DNA of 64,000 nucleotides from Enterobacter sp. JUb54 (GCF_014298075.1 NZ_CP060418.1:248001-312000); one strand, 5' to 3'. Positions 50,013 through 60,433 are shown, counted from the stretch's first letter. Numbers and translations are program-made. Notes: generated by a model from the sequence alone, not told the origin.

Positions 50013-52859
50013 TTGAAATATCTTGCCTCTTTTCATACCACCCTGAAGGTTTCACGCTATTTGTTCAGAGCGCTGGCGGTGCTGCTGTGGATGCTTATCG
50101 CTTTCGTTTCGGTGTTCTATATCGTCAATGCCCTGCATGACAGAGAGTCAGAGATCCGTCAGGAATTTAATCTCAATGCCGATCAGGCGCAGCGCTATAT
50201 CCAGCGTACGGCCGATGTGATTAAAGAGTTGAAATATGTCGCCGGAAACCGGCCGGCAGGCGGCGGCGAGGGCGGTATTTCGCCGTCTGAGAATGGCAAC
50301 ATCGCCATTCCGGATTTCGAACCGCTGTATCCTGATTCCGACTGCGGGACGATGAGCACGACCTGGCGCAACTCCCTGCAATCGCTGGCGTGGTTTATGC
50401 GCTACTGGCGCGATAATTTTTCCGCCGCCTATGACCTGAACCGCATCTTTTTGATTGGCAGCGACAACCTGTGTATGGCTAACTTTGGCCTGCGCGAAAT
50501 GCCGGTGGAGCGAGACCAGGCCTTAAAAGTCCTGCACCAGCGTATCGAACAATATCGCGATGCCCCGCAAAACGAGCGTGGCAACAATCTGTTCTGGATA
50601 AGCCAGGGCATGCGTCCGGGGATGGGCTATTTTTATGCCTTGACGCCGGTATACATGGCGAACCGCCTGCAGGCGCTGCTGGGGATTGAGCAAACCATTC
50701 GTATGGAGAGCTTCTTTACGCCGGGCAGTCTGCCGATGAGCGTGACGATCCTCGACGATAACGGCCAGCCGATGATCTCCCTTGCCGGGCCGGATAACAA
50801 AATCAAGAGCGAAGCCCGCTGGATGCAGGAGCGCATCTGGTTTGGCTATACCGCCGGTTTCCGCGAGCTGGCGATGAAGAAAAGCCTGCCGCCGTCATCA
50901 TTAAGTATCGTCTACTCGGTGTCGGTCGATCAGGTTCTCGAACGCATCCGGATGCTGATTATCAATGCGGTGATCCTGAACATCCTCACCGGGGTGATCT
51001 TGTTCGCGCTGGCACGGATGTATGAGCGGCGGATTTTTATCCCGGCGGAAAACGACGCCCAGCGTCTGGAAGAACACGAGCAGTTCAACCGCAAAATTGT
51101 TGCTTCAGCGCCGGTGGGGATCTGCATTCTGCGCACCCTCGACGGCACTAACATTCTGAGTAACGAGCTGGCGCATAACTATCTCAATATGCTGACCCAT
51201 GAGGATCGGCAGCGTTTAACGCAGATAATATGTGGGCAGCAGGTTAACTTCGTTGACGTGTTGACCAGCAATAACACCAACCTGCAAATCAGCTTTGTCC
51301 ATTCCCGCTACCGCAATGAAAACGTGGCGATCTGTGTGCTGGTCGACGTCAGCGCCCGCGTGAAAATGGAAGAGTCGCTGCAGGAGATGGCGCAGGCCGC
51401 AGAGCAGGCCAGCCAGTCAAAATCGATGTTCCTCGCGACCGTCAGTCATGAGCTGCGCACGCCGCTGTACGGCATTATCGGTAACCTCGATTTATTACAG
51501 ACCAAAGAGCTGCCTAAGGGCGTCGATCGCCTGGTCACGGCGATGAATAACTCCTCCAGCCTGTTGCTGAAGATCATCAGCGACATTCTCGATTTCTCGA
51601 AAATTGAGTCCGAGCAGCTGAAAATCGAACCGGAAGAGTTCTCGCCCCGTGAGGTGATGAACCATATCTCTGCCAACTATTTGCCGCTGGTGGTGCGCAA
51701 GCAGCTGGGGCTGTACTGCTTTATTGAACCCGATGTGCCGCAGTTGATGTCCGGTGACCCGATGCGCCTGCAGCAGGTGATTTCCAACCTGTTAAGCAAT
51801 GCCATTAAGTTTACCGATACCGGCTGTATCATTCTGCATGTCCAGCGTGCCGGCGACTATCTGCAGATCAGCGTCCGGGATACCGGGGAAGGGATCCCGG
51901 CGAAAGAGGTGGTGCGCCTGTTCGATCCGTTCTTCCAGGTGGGGACCGGCGTACAGCGCAACTTCCAGGGCACCGGGCTGGGGCTGGCGATCTGCGAAAA
52001 GCTTATCAGCATGATGGACGGCGATATTGCCGTCGAGACCGAGCCGGGCATGGGCAGCCGTTTTACGATCCGTATTCCATTATACGGTGTGCAAAACCGC
52101 CAGCCGCTGAGCGTCGAGGGGCTGGCAGGAAAATGCTGCTGGCTGGCCATTCGCAATACCTCACTGGCGATGTTTGTGGCCTCGCTGCTTAAGTACCACG
52201 GTATTCAGGTCTGCGACTATGACGGACAGGCTCCGGGGGCAAATGACATTCTGCTGACCGACGACCAGCCGGATCCGCGCTGGCAGGGCGGGGCAACGGT
52301 GATTTTCTGCCGCCGTCATATTGGCATTCCCCAAGAGCGAGCTCCGGGCGAATGGCTGCATAGCGTCACAACGCCACATGAGCTGATTCCGCTGCTGGGG
52401 CATATTTTCCACGTCGCCGTGACTACGCCGGAACACGGGCCGGCGCTGGCGGCGCCGGAAACGCACACCGCCAGCAATGACGACATGATGATTCTGGTGG
52501 TGGATGACCATCCGATTAACCGCCGACTGCTGGCAGACCAGTTGGGTTCACTGGGGTATCAGTGCGTGACGGCGAACGACGGGGTCGATGCGCTGGCGGT
52601 GCTGGCAAAACAGCATATCGATATTGTGCTGAGCGATGTCAACATGCCGAATATGGACGGCTACCGTCTGACGCAGCGTATTCGCGAGCTGGGCATGAAG
52701 CTACCGGTGATCGGGGTAACGGCCAACGCCCTGGCTGAAGAGAAGCAGCGCTGTCTGGAGTCGGGGATGGATAACTGCCTGTCGAAGCCGGTGACCCTCG
52801 ATATCATCAAGAAGACGTTGGCGTTGTATGCCGCCCGGGTACGAAAAGAGAGGGGATAA
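50013..52859 (+). CDS. rcsC: RcsC, hybrid sensor kinase of the Rcs phosphorelay
   Basis: The 948-residue inner-membrane hybrid kinase senses envelope stress through RcsF. It has two membrane helices (about residues 20-42 and 312-335), a periplasmic domain, the H-box with His479 (TVSHELRTPLYG), a histidine-kinase ATPase domain, the RcsC-specific ABL domain (about 700-810) and a C-terminal receiver with Asp875. Phosphate passes from it via RcsD to RcsB. It begins at TTG 50013, since no ATG fits the conserved MKYLASF N-terminus. The periplasmic segment near residues 75-95 and the ABL domain differ most from E. coli. It is convergent with rcsB. Confidence 0.95.
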   Translation: MKYLASFHTTLKVSRYLFRALAVLLWMLIAFVSVFYIVNALHDRESEIRQEFNLNADQAQRYIQRTADVIKELKYVAGNRPAGGGEGGISPSENGNIAIPDFEPLYPDSDCGTMSTTWRNSLQSLAWFMRYWRDNFSAAYDLNRIFLIGSDNLCMANFGLREMPVERDQALKVLHQRIEQYRDAPQNERGNNLFWISQGMRPGMGYFYALTPVYMANRLQALLGIEQTIRMESFFTPGSLPMSVTILDDNGQPMISLAGPDNKIKSEARWMQERIWFGYTAGFRELAMKKSLPPSSLSIVYSVSVDQVLERIRMLIINAVILNILTGVILFALARMYERRIFIPAENDAQRLEEHEQFNRKIVASAPVGICILRTLDGTNILSNELAHNYLNMLTHEDRQRLTQIICGQQVNFVDVLTSNNTNLQISFVHSRYRNENVAICVLVDVSARVKMEESLQEMAQAAEQASQSKSMFLATVSHELRTPLYGIIGNLDLLQTKELPKGVDRLVTAMNNSSSLLLKIISDILDFSKIESEQLKIEPEEFSPREVMNHISANYLPLVVRKQLGLYCFIEPDVPQLMSGDPMRLQQVISNLLSNAIKFTDTGCIILHVQRAGDYLQISVRDTGEGIPAKEVVRLFDPFFQVGTGVQRNFQGTGLGLAICEKLISMMDGDIAVETEPGMGSRFTIRIPLYGVQNRQPLSVEGLAGKCCWLAIRNTSLAMFVASLLKYHGIQVCDYDGQAPGANDILLTDDQPDPRWQGGATVIFCRRHIGIPQERAPGEWLHSVTTPHELIPLLGHIFHVAVTTPEHGPALAAPETHTASNDDMMILVVDDHPINRRLLADQLGSLGYQCVTANDGVDALAVLAKQHIDIVLSDVNMPNMDGYRLTQRIRELGMKLPVIGVTANALAEEKQRCLESGMDNCLSKPVTLDIIKKTLALYAARVRKERG

Positions 52860-52910
52860 GCGCCCGATTTTGGGGCGTGGTTTTCGGCGTGTGAAGACGG
52901 GTGGGATTCT

Positions 52911-52949
52911 TACCCGGAGAAGGCGCGCGGCGCCATCATCCGGGTAGCA
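52911..52949. repeat. REP-like palindrome between rcsC and rcsB
   Basis: TACCCGG (52912-52918) and CCGGGTA (52941-52947) are perfect complements around a GC-rich centre containing GGCGCGCGGCGCC. It lies between two converging genes and may act on both transcripts. Confidence 0.65.
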
Positions 52950-52955
52950 GAACAA

Positions 52956-53606
52956 TTACTCTTTGTCGGTGGCGCTCAGCGTCACGGAAGAGAGGTAGTT
53001 CAGCAGGGCAATGTCGTTCTCAACGCCCAGCTTCATCATGGCCGATTTTTTCTGGCTGCTGATGGTTTTGATGCTGCGGTTCAGCTTTTTGGCGATCTCG
53101 GTCACGAGGAAGCCTTCGGCGAACAGGCGCAGCACTTCGCTCTCTTTCGGCGACAGGCGTTTATCACCGTAACCGCTGGCGCTGATTTTCTCCAGCAGAC
53201 GCGCAACGCTTTCCGGGGTGAATTTTTTACCTTTCTGCAGAGCGGCCAGCGCTTTTGGCAGATCGGTCGGCGCGCCTTGTTTCAGCACGATCCCTTCGAT
53301 ATCCAGATCCAGCACCGCGCTGAGGATCGCCGGGTTGTTGTTCATCGTCAGGACGATGATCGACAGGTCAGGGAAGTGACGCTTGATATATTTGATCAAG
53401 GTGATCCCGTCGCCGTATTTGTCACCGGGCATCGACAGGTCGGTAATCAGAACGTGGGCGTCTAATTTGGGCAGATTGTTGATCAGTGCAGTCGAATCTT
53501 CAAATTCGCCAACAACGTTTACCCACTCGATTTGCTCAAGGGATTTACGAATACCGAACAGTACGATCGGGTGGTCATCGGCAATAATTACGTTCATCGT
53601 GTTCAT
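52956..53606 (-). CDS. rcsB: RcsB, response regulator of the Rcs phosphorelay
   Basis: The 216-residue NarL/FixJ-family regulator has a receiver domain with phospho-acceptor Asp56 and a C-terminal LuxR-type helix-turn-helix (LSPKESEVLRLFAEGFLVTEIA start of the motif). It controls capsule, motility and envelope genes, with RcsA or other partners. It is nearly identical to E. coli RcsB. It lies 15 bases downstream of rcsD. Confidence 0.98.
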   Translation of the reverse strand: MNTMNVIIADDHPIVLFGIRKSLEQIEWVNVVGEFEDSTALINNLPKLDAHVLITDLSMPGDKYGDGITLIKYIKRHFPDLSIIVLTMNNNPAILSAVLDLDIEGIVLKQGAPTDLPKALAALQKGKKFTPESVARLLEKISASGYGDKRLSPKESEVLRLFAEGFLVTEIAKKLNRSIKTISSQKKSAMMKLGVENDIALLNYLSSVTLSATDKE

Positions 53607-53621
53607 GTATAGGCTACCTTG

Positions 53622-56279
53622 CTACAGCAAGCTCTTGACGTAGACGTCAATGTCGCTGATATATTTTTCTATGCCTTGCACATCTTTCTCGCGAATCAGA
53701 TGCTCTAGCGTTTCACATAACTGTTTGCCGGGTATCAGATTAAGCATAGCAAACGCCCCTTTGAGGCGGTGCGCTGTCTGCGCCAGCGCAGCTAAATCGC
53801 TGGTTGCCAGTTCAGTATACAGTCTCTGAACATCATCCGGAACCGTGTCGGCAAATAGTGCGTAATAGCCGCTGGCGTGGAGTTCGGCGTTACTTTCGCT
53901 TCCAGCAGGGGTGGATTGCTCCTCTTCCTGCGCCAGCTGCTGTTCAATCAGTTGCAGAATCGCTTCCTGCATGGCTGTGCTGATATTAAAGTTGACACAC
54001 AGTTGGCCTGGGCCAATTTTGCGTATCCCAACCTCATCATCGCTTAAAAGCAAGCCGGAAGCAGTAAGATTAGACGGATTATCTGTTAAAAACAGATCGT
54101 ATTCTTGACTTGTCAGCCGCTCGTCCGGGGTGATGCAGGTCGCTCCCCAGTTTTCTAGCTGGCGCACCACGATTTTCCGCACTTCCTGGGCGGTAATATC
54201 CAGCATCACCACCACATCATCCAGCAGGTGTTCTCCCGCCTCGGCCGCTTCGCCGCTGGCCGGCATTTTGAGATGCAATGAATAGCGGGTACCCAGCGAC
54301 TCTCGTGCCTTAATATTCAGCTGACCGCCCAGCTTGCGCGTCAGACGATCGCAGAGCCAGAAGGTGAGGGCGTTGGCTTTGCCATACAGATCGGACTGGG
54401 TCTCGTTAAGGAACGGGAAGTGCATGTTGTCGATTTCGTTGCCGGATACGCCGTTGCCGGTATCCAGAATACGGAAGGTCAGCCGGTCGTCGGCCGACTC
54501 ATCTTTACTCACGTCGAGGGTGATTTTGCCAATTTGCGTGGTGGTCACCGAATATTGAATAAGCATCAGCAAGGTGCGGCGCAGCGCGTCACGATCGCCA
54601 TAACGTTGTTCATTGGCCGGCAGCGCATTGTTAATCAGCAGCTGTAACCCTTTACGTTTGATCACCGGCAGGACTTCAGGCACGACTTCATCGATCAGTT
54701 CCTGAATTGAGAACAGCGCCGACTGGCTTTTCCAGCTGTCGCTCTCCAGCAGATTAGCCAGCTGAATATCATCTACCAGCTGCACCAGCTGGTCAGCATG
54801 TTGCGACAGCTGGCGGCTGTGCTCGATGCCGAGGGCCGCGGCTTCTTCCGCCAGGCTCTGCGCCGGTGCCTTCAGGGCGCTGCCGATATGCGCCATAAAT
54901 GCTGCGCGACCCTGCTGGTTTTTCTCATACAGACGCTGAGCCTGCTTGAGCTTTTTATTGACCAGTACTTCCCGGTCCTGATCGCGAATAATGAAGATCT
55001 GCGTGCGCGGGGCAACCTGGCTGCGGTAGAGGCGAATTTCAAACAGCTCGTTGTTGATTGTCGCCTGAATCACTCCCTGATGCTGGTCCGCCATATTAGT
55101 GATGTTTTGCAGATTAAGATGCGGCAGCAGGTGATCGGCTATCGGGTTACTGATTATCGTGCGGTTAGTTTCCTGGTCGTGGACCAGCAGCCCCAGCGGC
55201 AGCAGCGAGACAATCTCTTCATTTATGGCGCGTTGGGTGCGTAATTCGCTGGTGGCGGCAGCGGAGACGCCGGTGCCGGTCTGACGCGTGCGGCCACCAT
55301 AGTGACGGAAGGTGGTAAAGCCGAACAGGGTTAAAGCCAGCAGGCCGATAATCAGCAGCAGCGGCAGCAGAACATTCTGCAGCGATTCCATGATCAAGGT
55401 ACCAAACGGAACGACCCAGATCAGGCGCATGCCGGTGGTGTTGATGCTGGTGGTCATCTCAATTTTGGTGCCATTAAAGTCGATACTGATGCTATCAGAG
55501 ACTTCTTTATCCGGGCTGGTGGCACTGCTTTGTGCCGGGTCGGGCTCAATCCGGAAATTATCCAGCAGCATGCCGGGCGGTATCAGGTCATTGATCGGGA
55601 GATCGAAGGCCACCACGGTCGCCAGGTGTCCCGGTTGGTTAAAGGTGGTGCGCAAGGTGAAATAGTGGCCGTTTTGCCAGGACAGGCGGCGCAGTGACGA
55701 AAAGGTTTCTCTCTCGTCGAGGGTGTTGGCCTGCAGCAGCATCTCCGCGCGGCGGGACTCGACGACGCTGGTGATCGTCGACTCTTTAAAGCTGGATGAC
55801 AGGTCCTTAAGCGGCAGTGTCGACACCAGAATCAGGCTGTTATCCAGGCCGTTGAGGTAGTACATCGACCACGGGATAGTTTCCGCGCCCCACAGGATGT
55901 CGAGGTAGCTGGAGATTTTTTGGGTCATCTCCAGGGTGGAACTGTCGTGGGAGCCAAATATCAGCGCTTCGGTTTTGCGCCGCGGTTTTTCCAGGTAATA
56001 GACATCCTGTTTCAGACGCGTTTCCTGTAAACCGTCACTGGTGGCACTGGTAGAGGTCGCGGCGATATTATCGTAAATCTGCCAGGTGGCATAACGCCAG
56101 CTGTCGATGCGTTTATGCAGCGCATGACTGACGTCGATGACCTGATAACTTTTATCTTTCAGCCAGGTGTTGACCGCACTTTGAACCATAACGCCCATCG
56201 TCGCCAGCAGGACGATAACCATCAAAATGAAGAAGCGGGTGATGCTACCAGGCATCAGGGAGAATTTTTTCTGGGTCAT
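53622..56279 (-). CDS. rcsD: RcsD, phosphotransfer protein of the Rcs phosphorelay
   Basis: The 885-residue inner-membrane protein has two helices (about residues 14-36 and 300-320), a kinase-like domain lacking the catalytic His, the ABL domain, and a C-terminal HPt domain whose His837 (AQTAHRLKGAF) relays phosphate from RcsC to RcsB. E. coli RcsD is about five residues longer at the N-terminus; here ATG 56279 (MTQKKFSLMPGS) is the best start. It is read with rcsB. Confidence 0.95.
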   Translation of the reverse strand: MTQKKFSLMPGSITRFFILMVIVLLATMGVMVQSAVNTWLKDKSYQVIDVSHALHKRIDSWRYATWQIYDNIAATSTSATSDGLQETRLKQDVYYLEKPRRKTEALIFGSHDSSTLEMTQKISSYLDILWGAETIPWSMYYLNGLDNSLILVSTLPLKDLSSSFKESTITSVVESRRAEMLLQANTLDERETFSSLRRLSWQNGHYFTLRTTFNQPGHLATVVAFDLPINDLIPPGMLLDNFRIEPDPAQSSATSPDKEVSDSISIDFNGTKIEMTTSINTTGMRLIWVVPFGTLIMESLQNVLLPLLLIIGLLALTLFGFTTFRHYGGRTRQTGTGVSAAATSELRTQRAINEEIVSLLPLGLLVHDQETNRTIISNPIADHLLPHLNLQNITNMADQHQGVIQATINNELFEIRLYRSQVAPRTQIFIIRDQDREVLVNKKLKQAQRLYEKNQQGRAAFMAHIGSALKAPAQSLAEEAAALGIEHSRQLSQHADQLVQLVDDIQLANLLESDSWKSQSALFSIQELIDEVVPEVLPVIKRKGLQLLINNALPANEQRYGDRDALRRTLLMLIQYSVTTTQIGKITLDVSKDESADDRLTFRILDTGNGVSGNEIDNMHFPFLNETQSDLYGKANALTFWLCDRLTRKLGGQLNIKARESLGTRYSLHLKMPASGEAAEAGEHLLDDVVVMLDITAQEVRKIVVRQLENWGATCITPDERLTSQEYDLFLTDNPSNLTASGLLLSDDEVGIRKIGPGQLCVNFNISTAMQEAILQLIEQQLAQEEEQSTPAGSESNAELHASGYYALFADTVPDDVQRLYTELATSDLAALAQTAHRLKGAFAMLNLIPGKQLCETLEHLIREKDVQGIEKYISDIDVYVKSLL

Positions 56280-56623
56280 CGTGTGGCGAAGCGGCTCATC
56301 AATGTGTGTAAGCAGGGCATTGCACCAGGCGGCTGGTAGCAGAGTGAATACTGTAAGCAGTATAAAGGCTAATTTATCAAATCCATACTACAGATTGCCG
56401 TTCGTCAAAGTTTAATCGCGAGAATAATCTTAAAAAAATGAACGTCGGTAAGATGTACAGCAATGTTAATATTGTACAATTATTTACGGAATTTCACGGG
56501 TAAATAGCACTAAATAACAAGAAATTACCACCTTGAGCATTTTCTTATCGGCGAATTGTTTGATTAATAGACGTTATTTTTTTCGGGATAACACGCGGAA
56601 ATTCAAGATATGTAAAGAAGGGT
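56280..56623 (-). promoter_or_regulatory. rcsD upstream region
   Basis: This AT-rich stretch between the rcsD start and the micF terminator carries the rcsDB promoter but no gene that I can see. A perfect ATTGTACAAT palindrome is at 56474-56483; its role is unknown. Confidence 0.4.
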
Positions 56624-56717
56624 AAAAAAAAACCGAATGCAGGGCATCCGGTTCAAATAGGGGTAAACAGACATTCAGAACTGAATGACGGTAATAAATA
56701 AAGTTAATGATGATAGC
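56624..56717 (-). ncRNA. micF: MicF antisense sRNA
   Basis: The minus strand from 56717 begins GCTATCATCATTAACTTTAT, the same as E. coli MicF, continues with high identity for 94 bases, and ends in a terminator hairpin (AACCGGATGC/GCATTCGGTT) and nine Ts. MicF base-pairs with the ompF mRNA leader with Hfq and blocks its translation. It is divergent from ompC and shares the OmpR-controlled region. Confidence 0.95.
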
Positions 56718-56874
56718 GAGGATTATTCTAGTCGTAAGGCCGGTTTTTGTTTTGTCATTCAGTGCTATACGAATGTTGTCTCGTAACCACTTGAACTGCA
56801 TTGGGAAAATTTATTTTCTTGATTATTGGTGCTTATTTTTGTGATTTTTGATGGTGCAGAAAAGTTCCCCTGCA

Positions 56875-56950
56875 TTTACAAATTGAAACATCTTGTGGGA
56901 ACTTTGAAACACCTTAGAAGTTTTCGTATCATATTCTTGTTGGATTATTC
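56875..56950 (+). promoter_or_regulatory. ompC promoter with OmpR sites C1-C3
   Basis: Three tandem elements align with E. coli OmpR sites: TTTACAAATTGAAACATCTT (56875-56894), the TTTGAAACACCTT element (to 56915) and GAAGTTTTCGTATCATATT (to 56935). The TTGGATTATTCTGC core-promoter segment follows, as in E. coli. OmpR-phosphate here activates ompC and, on the other strand, micF. Confidence 0.85.
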
Positions 56951-57048
56951 TGCATTTTACAGCACAATGAATATAGCCGACTGATTAGAAGGGTAATCAG
57001 TAAGCAGTGGCATAATAAAAGGCATATAACAAACAGAGGGTTAATAAC

Positions 57049-58140
57049 ATGAAAGTTAAAGTACTGTCCCTCCTGGTACCAGCTCTGCTGGTAGCAGGCG
57101 CAGCAAATGCGGCTGAAATTTATAACAAAGATGGCAACAAATTAGACCTGTACGGTAAAATCGATGGCCTGCACTACTTCTCTGACGACAAGAGCGTAGA
57201 CGGCGACCAGACCTACATGCGTATTGGCGTTAAAGGCGAAACTCAGATCAACGACCAGCTGACCGGTTACGGCCAGTGGGAATACAACGTTCAGGCGAAC
57301 AACACTGAAAGCTCCAGCGATCAGGCATGGACTCGTCTGGCATTTGCTGGTCTGAAATTTGGCGACGCAGGTTCTTTCGACTACGGTCGTAACTACGGCG
57401 TGGTATACGACGTAACGTCCTGGACCGACGTTCTGCCGGAATTCGGCGGCGACACCTACGGTTCTGACAACTTCCTGCAATCCCGTGCTAACGGTGTTGC
57501 TACCTACCGTAACTCTGACTTCTTCGGTCTGGTTGACGGCCTGAACTTTGCTCTGCAGTACCAGGGTAAAAACGGCAGCGTCAGCGGCGAAGGCGCGACC
57601 AACAACGGTCGTGGCGCTCTGAAACAGAACGGCGACGGTTTCGGTACTTCTGTAACTTATGACATCTTTGATGGCATCAGCGCTGGTTTCGCGTACTCCA
57701 ACTCTAAACGTACCGACGATCAGAACGCACTGGTTCTGGGTGAAGGCGACCACGCTGAAACCTACACCGGCGGCCTGAAATACGACGCGAACAACGTTTA
57801 CCTGGCAACTCAGTACACCCAGACTTACAACGCAACTCGCGCGGGTGACCTGGGCTTTGCTAACAAAGCACAGAACTTCGAAGTGGTTGCTCAGTACCAG
57901 TTCGACTTCGGTCTGCGTCCGTCCGTTGCTTACCTGCAGTCTAAAGGTAAGGATCTGAATGGTTACGGCGATCAGGATATCCTGAAATACGTTGACCTGG
58001 GTGCGACCTACTACTTCAACAAAAACATGTCTACCTATGTTGATTACAAAATCAACCTGCTGGATGACAACAACTTCACCCGTAACGCCGGTATCTCTAC
58101 CGACGACGTGGTTGCACTGGGCCTGGTTTACCAGTTCTAA
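57049..58140 (+). CDS. ompC: OmpC/OmpK36-type outer membrane porin
   Basis: The 363-residue trimeric porin has a 21-residue signal peptide (cleavage after ...AANA) and a 16-strand barrel ending in the C-terminal Phe needed for assembly. It allows diffusion of small hydrophilic solutes including beta-lactams. It is closest to Klebsiella OmpK36. The constriction loop L3 has intact PEFGGDTYG with no Gly-Asp type insertion. Variation from K. pneumoniae is in surface loops near residues 180-240. The leader contains GAGGG before ATG 57049. Confidence 0.95.
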   Translation: MKVKVLSLLVPALLVAGAANAAEIYNKDGNKLDLYGKIDGLHYFSDDKSVDGDQTYMRIGVKGETQINDQLTGYGQWEYNVQANNTESSSDQAWTRLAFAGLKFGDAGSFDYGRNYGVVYDVTSWTDVLPEFGGDTYGSDNFLQSRANGVATYRNSDFFGLVDGLNFALQYQGKNGSVSGEGATNNGRGALKQNGDGFGTSVTYDIFDGISAGFAYSNSKRTDDQNALVLGEGDHAETYTGGLKYDANNVYLATQYTQTYNATRAGDLGFANKAQNFEVVAQYQFDFGLRPSVAYLQSKGKDLNGYGDQDILKYVDLGATYYFNKNMSTYVDYKINLLDDNNFTRNAGISTDDVVALGLVYQF

Positions 58141-58157
58141 GTTGCACGAAGTTTATG

Positions 58158-58184
58158 AAAAAGGCGCCTCTGGCGCCTTTTTTT
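58158..58184 (+). terminator. ompC terminator
   Basis: A perfect stem AAAAAGGCGCC/GGCGCCTTTTT with a TCT loop followed by Ts, 17 bases after the ompC stop. Confidence 0.95.
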
Positions 58185-58243
58185 ATGCCCGGTTTAACCT
58201 TGCTGGTGTAATCTTGCCGCCTTAGCAAGAGGAGCCTGACTTT

Positions 58244-59296
58244 ATGGATATCACTTTTTTCCGTACCGCGCTGCTTAGCGTCTGCGTACTGCTTTCCGGC
58301 TGTGATTCAGCCACCACCTCCAGCGCACCAGCGCGTACCGCCACCGTCCTCGATGGCAAAACCATGGGCACCTTCTGGCGCGTCAGCGTGATTGACGTGG
58401 ACCAGCAACAAGCCCAGGCGCTACGTCAGAAAGTACAGGCGCAGCTTGATGCTGACGACCGCCTGCTGTCCACCTGGAAAAACGACTCGGCGCTGATGCG
58501 CTTTAACCACTCGTCGGGCACTGAACCCTGGCCGGTGAGTGAGGCGATGGCCGATATCGTCACGATGTCGCTGCGCATCGGCGCGAAAACCGATGGCGCC
58601 ATGGATATTACGGTGGGGCCGCTGGTTAATCTGTGGGGATTTGGCCCCGATAAACAACCGCTGAAAACACCGGATCCGCAACAGATCGCCGCCGCGAAAG
58701 CACGCACCGGACTGCAGCACCTGACGGTGATTAACCATGCGGATCGCCAGTATCTGCAAAAAGATATTCCGGATCTGTTTGTCGATCTCTCCACCGTGGG
58801 TGAAGGCTACGCCGCCGATCACCTGGCTCGCCTGATGGAGCAGGAGGGTATTTCGCGCTATCTGGTTTCTGTCGGCGGTGCGCTGGTGAGCCGGGGAATG
58901 AATGGCGACGAGCAACCGTGGCGGGTAGCGATCCAGAAACCGACCGATCGTGAAAATGCCGTTCAGGCGATCGTTGATATCAACGGCCATGGGATCAGCA
59001 CCTCCGGTAGCTATCGCAACTATTATGAGCTCGATGGTAAACGGATTTCGCACGTTATCGACCCGCAAACCGGCCACCCCATCGACCATAAACTGGTGTC
59101 GGTGACGGTGATTGCGCCAACGGCGCTGGAAGCGGACGGCTGGGATACCGGCCTGATGGTACTGGGGCCGCAGAAAGCTCAGGAAGTCGTGCGTCAACAA
59201 GGACTGGCAGTCTATATGATTGTCAAAGAGGGCGACGGGTTTACAACCTGGATGTCGCCGCAGTTCCGCACTTTCCTGGTGGGCGAAAAAAATTAA
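58244..59296 (+). CDS. apbE: ApbE, FAD:protein FMN transferase (lipoprotein)
   Basis: The 350-residue protein has a lipoprotein signal (LLSGC, lipidated Cys20) and the ApbE fold. It covalently attaches FMN to threonines of periplasmic flavoproteins, such as those of the Rnf/Nqr complexes. Family motifs are visible: GAMDITVGPLVNLWGFGP, DLSTVGEGYAAD, and HVIDPQTGHPI. It lies between ompC and ada as in E. coli. Confidence 0.94.
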   Translation: MDITFFRTALLSVCVLLSGCDSATTSSAPARTATVLDGKTMGTFWRVSVIDVDQQQAQALRQKVQAQLDADDRLLSTWKNDSALMRFNHSSGTEPWPVSEAMADIVTMSLRIGAKTDGAMDITVGPLVNLWGFGPDKQPLKTPDPQQIAAAKARTGLQHLTVINHADRQYLQKDIPDLFVDLSTVGEGYAADHLARLMEQEGISRYLVSVGGALVSRGMNGDEQPWRVAIQKPTDRENAVQAIVDINGHGISTSGSYRNYYELDGKRISHVIDPQTGHPIDHKLVSVTVIAPTALEADGWDTGLMVLGPQKAQEVVRQQGLAVYMIVKEGDGFTTWMSPQFRTFLVGEKN

Positions 59297-59368
59297 ACCG
59301 CAAGAATTCGGGTTTTTATTCACCGGCGCCGATGCAGACTGACGATACACTTAAAGCAGGAGCCCGTT

Positions 59369-60433
59369 ATGAAACCGATAATTGCTGATACCGATGCGCG
59401 CCGCTGGCAGGCGGTGTGCGATCGTGATGCGAATGCCGATGGTCAGTTCGTTTTTGCCGTGTTGACCACCGGTATCTGCTGCCGTCCCTCCTGCCGTTCG
59501 CGGCGGGCGCTGCGGGAAAACGTGCGCTTTTATCCTGACGTCGAGGCGGCCGTGGCGGACGGCTTTCGTCCCTGCAAACGCTGCCAGCCGGACAACATCG
59601 ACCCGCAGCAGCAGAAAGTGGACAAAGTCGCCCGTGCTTGCCGCCTGCTGGAACAGGATGCGCCGGTGACCCTTGAAACGCTGGCGCAGGCGCTGGCGGT
59701 CAGCCCGTTCCATTTTCATCGTTTGTTCAAATCAGTTACCGGCATGACGCCAAAAGCCTGGCAGCAGGCGTGGCGCGCGCGGCGTTTACGCGAGGCGCTG
59801 GGGCAGGGTGAAAAGGTCACACCTGCGGTGATGGCCGCCGGTTTTCCTGATGGCAGTAGCTACTATCGCCAGGCCGATGCCGCGCTCGGCATGACCGCCA
59901 GTCAGTTTCGTCGCGGCGGGGAAGATATCGATATTGTCTATACCTTAGGCGACTGTGCGGTTGGCCGCTGTCTGGTCGCAGAAAGCGAGCGGGGAGTGTG
60001 TGCCGTCCTGCCGGGGGAAGCCGATGGTCCGCTGCTTGATGAGCTTGTCCGCCTGTTCCCTAAAGCGCGGTTGATACCTGGCGATGCGTATTTCCATCAG
60101 CGGGTCGCGCAGGTCTTCGCCCATCTGGACGATCACCGCCAGGCCATCGACCTGCCGTTGGACATCCGCGGTACTGCTTTCCAGCAGCGCGTCTGGCTGG
60201 CGCTGCGCGAGATCCCGGCAGGCGAAACCCGCAGCTATCGCCAGGTGGCGCAGCGCATCGGTCAGCCGCGTGCGGTAAGAGCCGTGGCGGGAGCCTGTGC
60301 AGCGAATAAGCTGGCGATCGTCATCCCCTGTCATCGGGTGGTCCGTGAAGGCGGGGCGCTCTCGGGCTATCGCTGGGGAACGGCCCGCAAAGCCCAGCTG
60401 TTAATGCGCGAAGCGCACAGCGAGGAGCCGTAA
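59369..60433 (+). CDS. ada: Ada, methylphosphotriester/O6-methylguanine methyltransferase and regulator
   Basis: The 354-residue protein has three parts: the zinc domain with Cys38, 42, 69, 72 (Cys38 takes the methyl group from phosphotriesters), an AraC-type helix-turn-helix (about residues 90-185), and the C-terminal methyltransferase with Cys321 in IPCHRVV. Methylated Ada activates its own operon and alkA. An extra Cys37 next to the catalytic Cys38 replaces Phe of E. coli. It overlaps alkB by one base. Confidence 0.95.
   Translation: MKPIIADTDARRWQAVCDRDANADGQFVFAVLTTGICCRPSCRSRRALRENVRFYPDVEAAVADGFRPCKRCQPDNIDPQQQKVDKVARACRLLEQDAPVTLETLAQALAVSPFHFHRLFKSVTGMTPKAWQQAWRARRLREALGQGEKVTPAVMAAGFPDGSSYYRQADAALGMTASQFRRGGEDIDIVYTLGDCAVGRCLVAESERGVCAVLPGEADGPLLDELVRLFPKARLIPGDAYFHQRVAQVFAHLDDHRQAIDLPLDIRGTAFQQRVWLALREIPAGETRSYRQVAQRIGQPRAVRAVAGACAANKLAIVIPCHRVVREGGALSGYRWGTARKAQLLMREAHSEEP

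Noticed and set aside
57049..58140. Porin change linked to carbapenem resistance (loop 3 insertion or early stop)
   Set aside because: The reading frame is complete to the terminal Phe and the PEFGGD constriction loop has no inserted residues.
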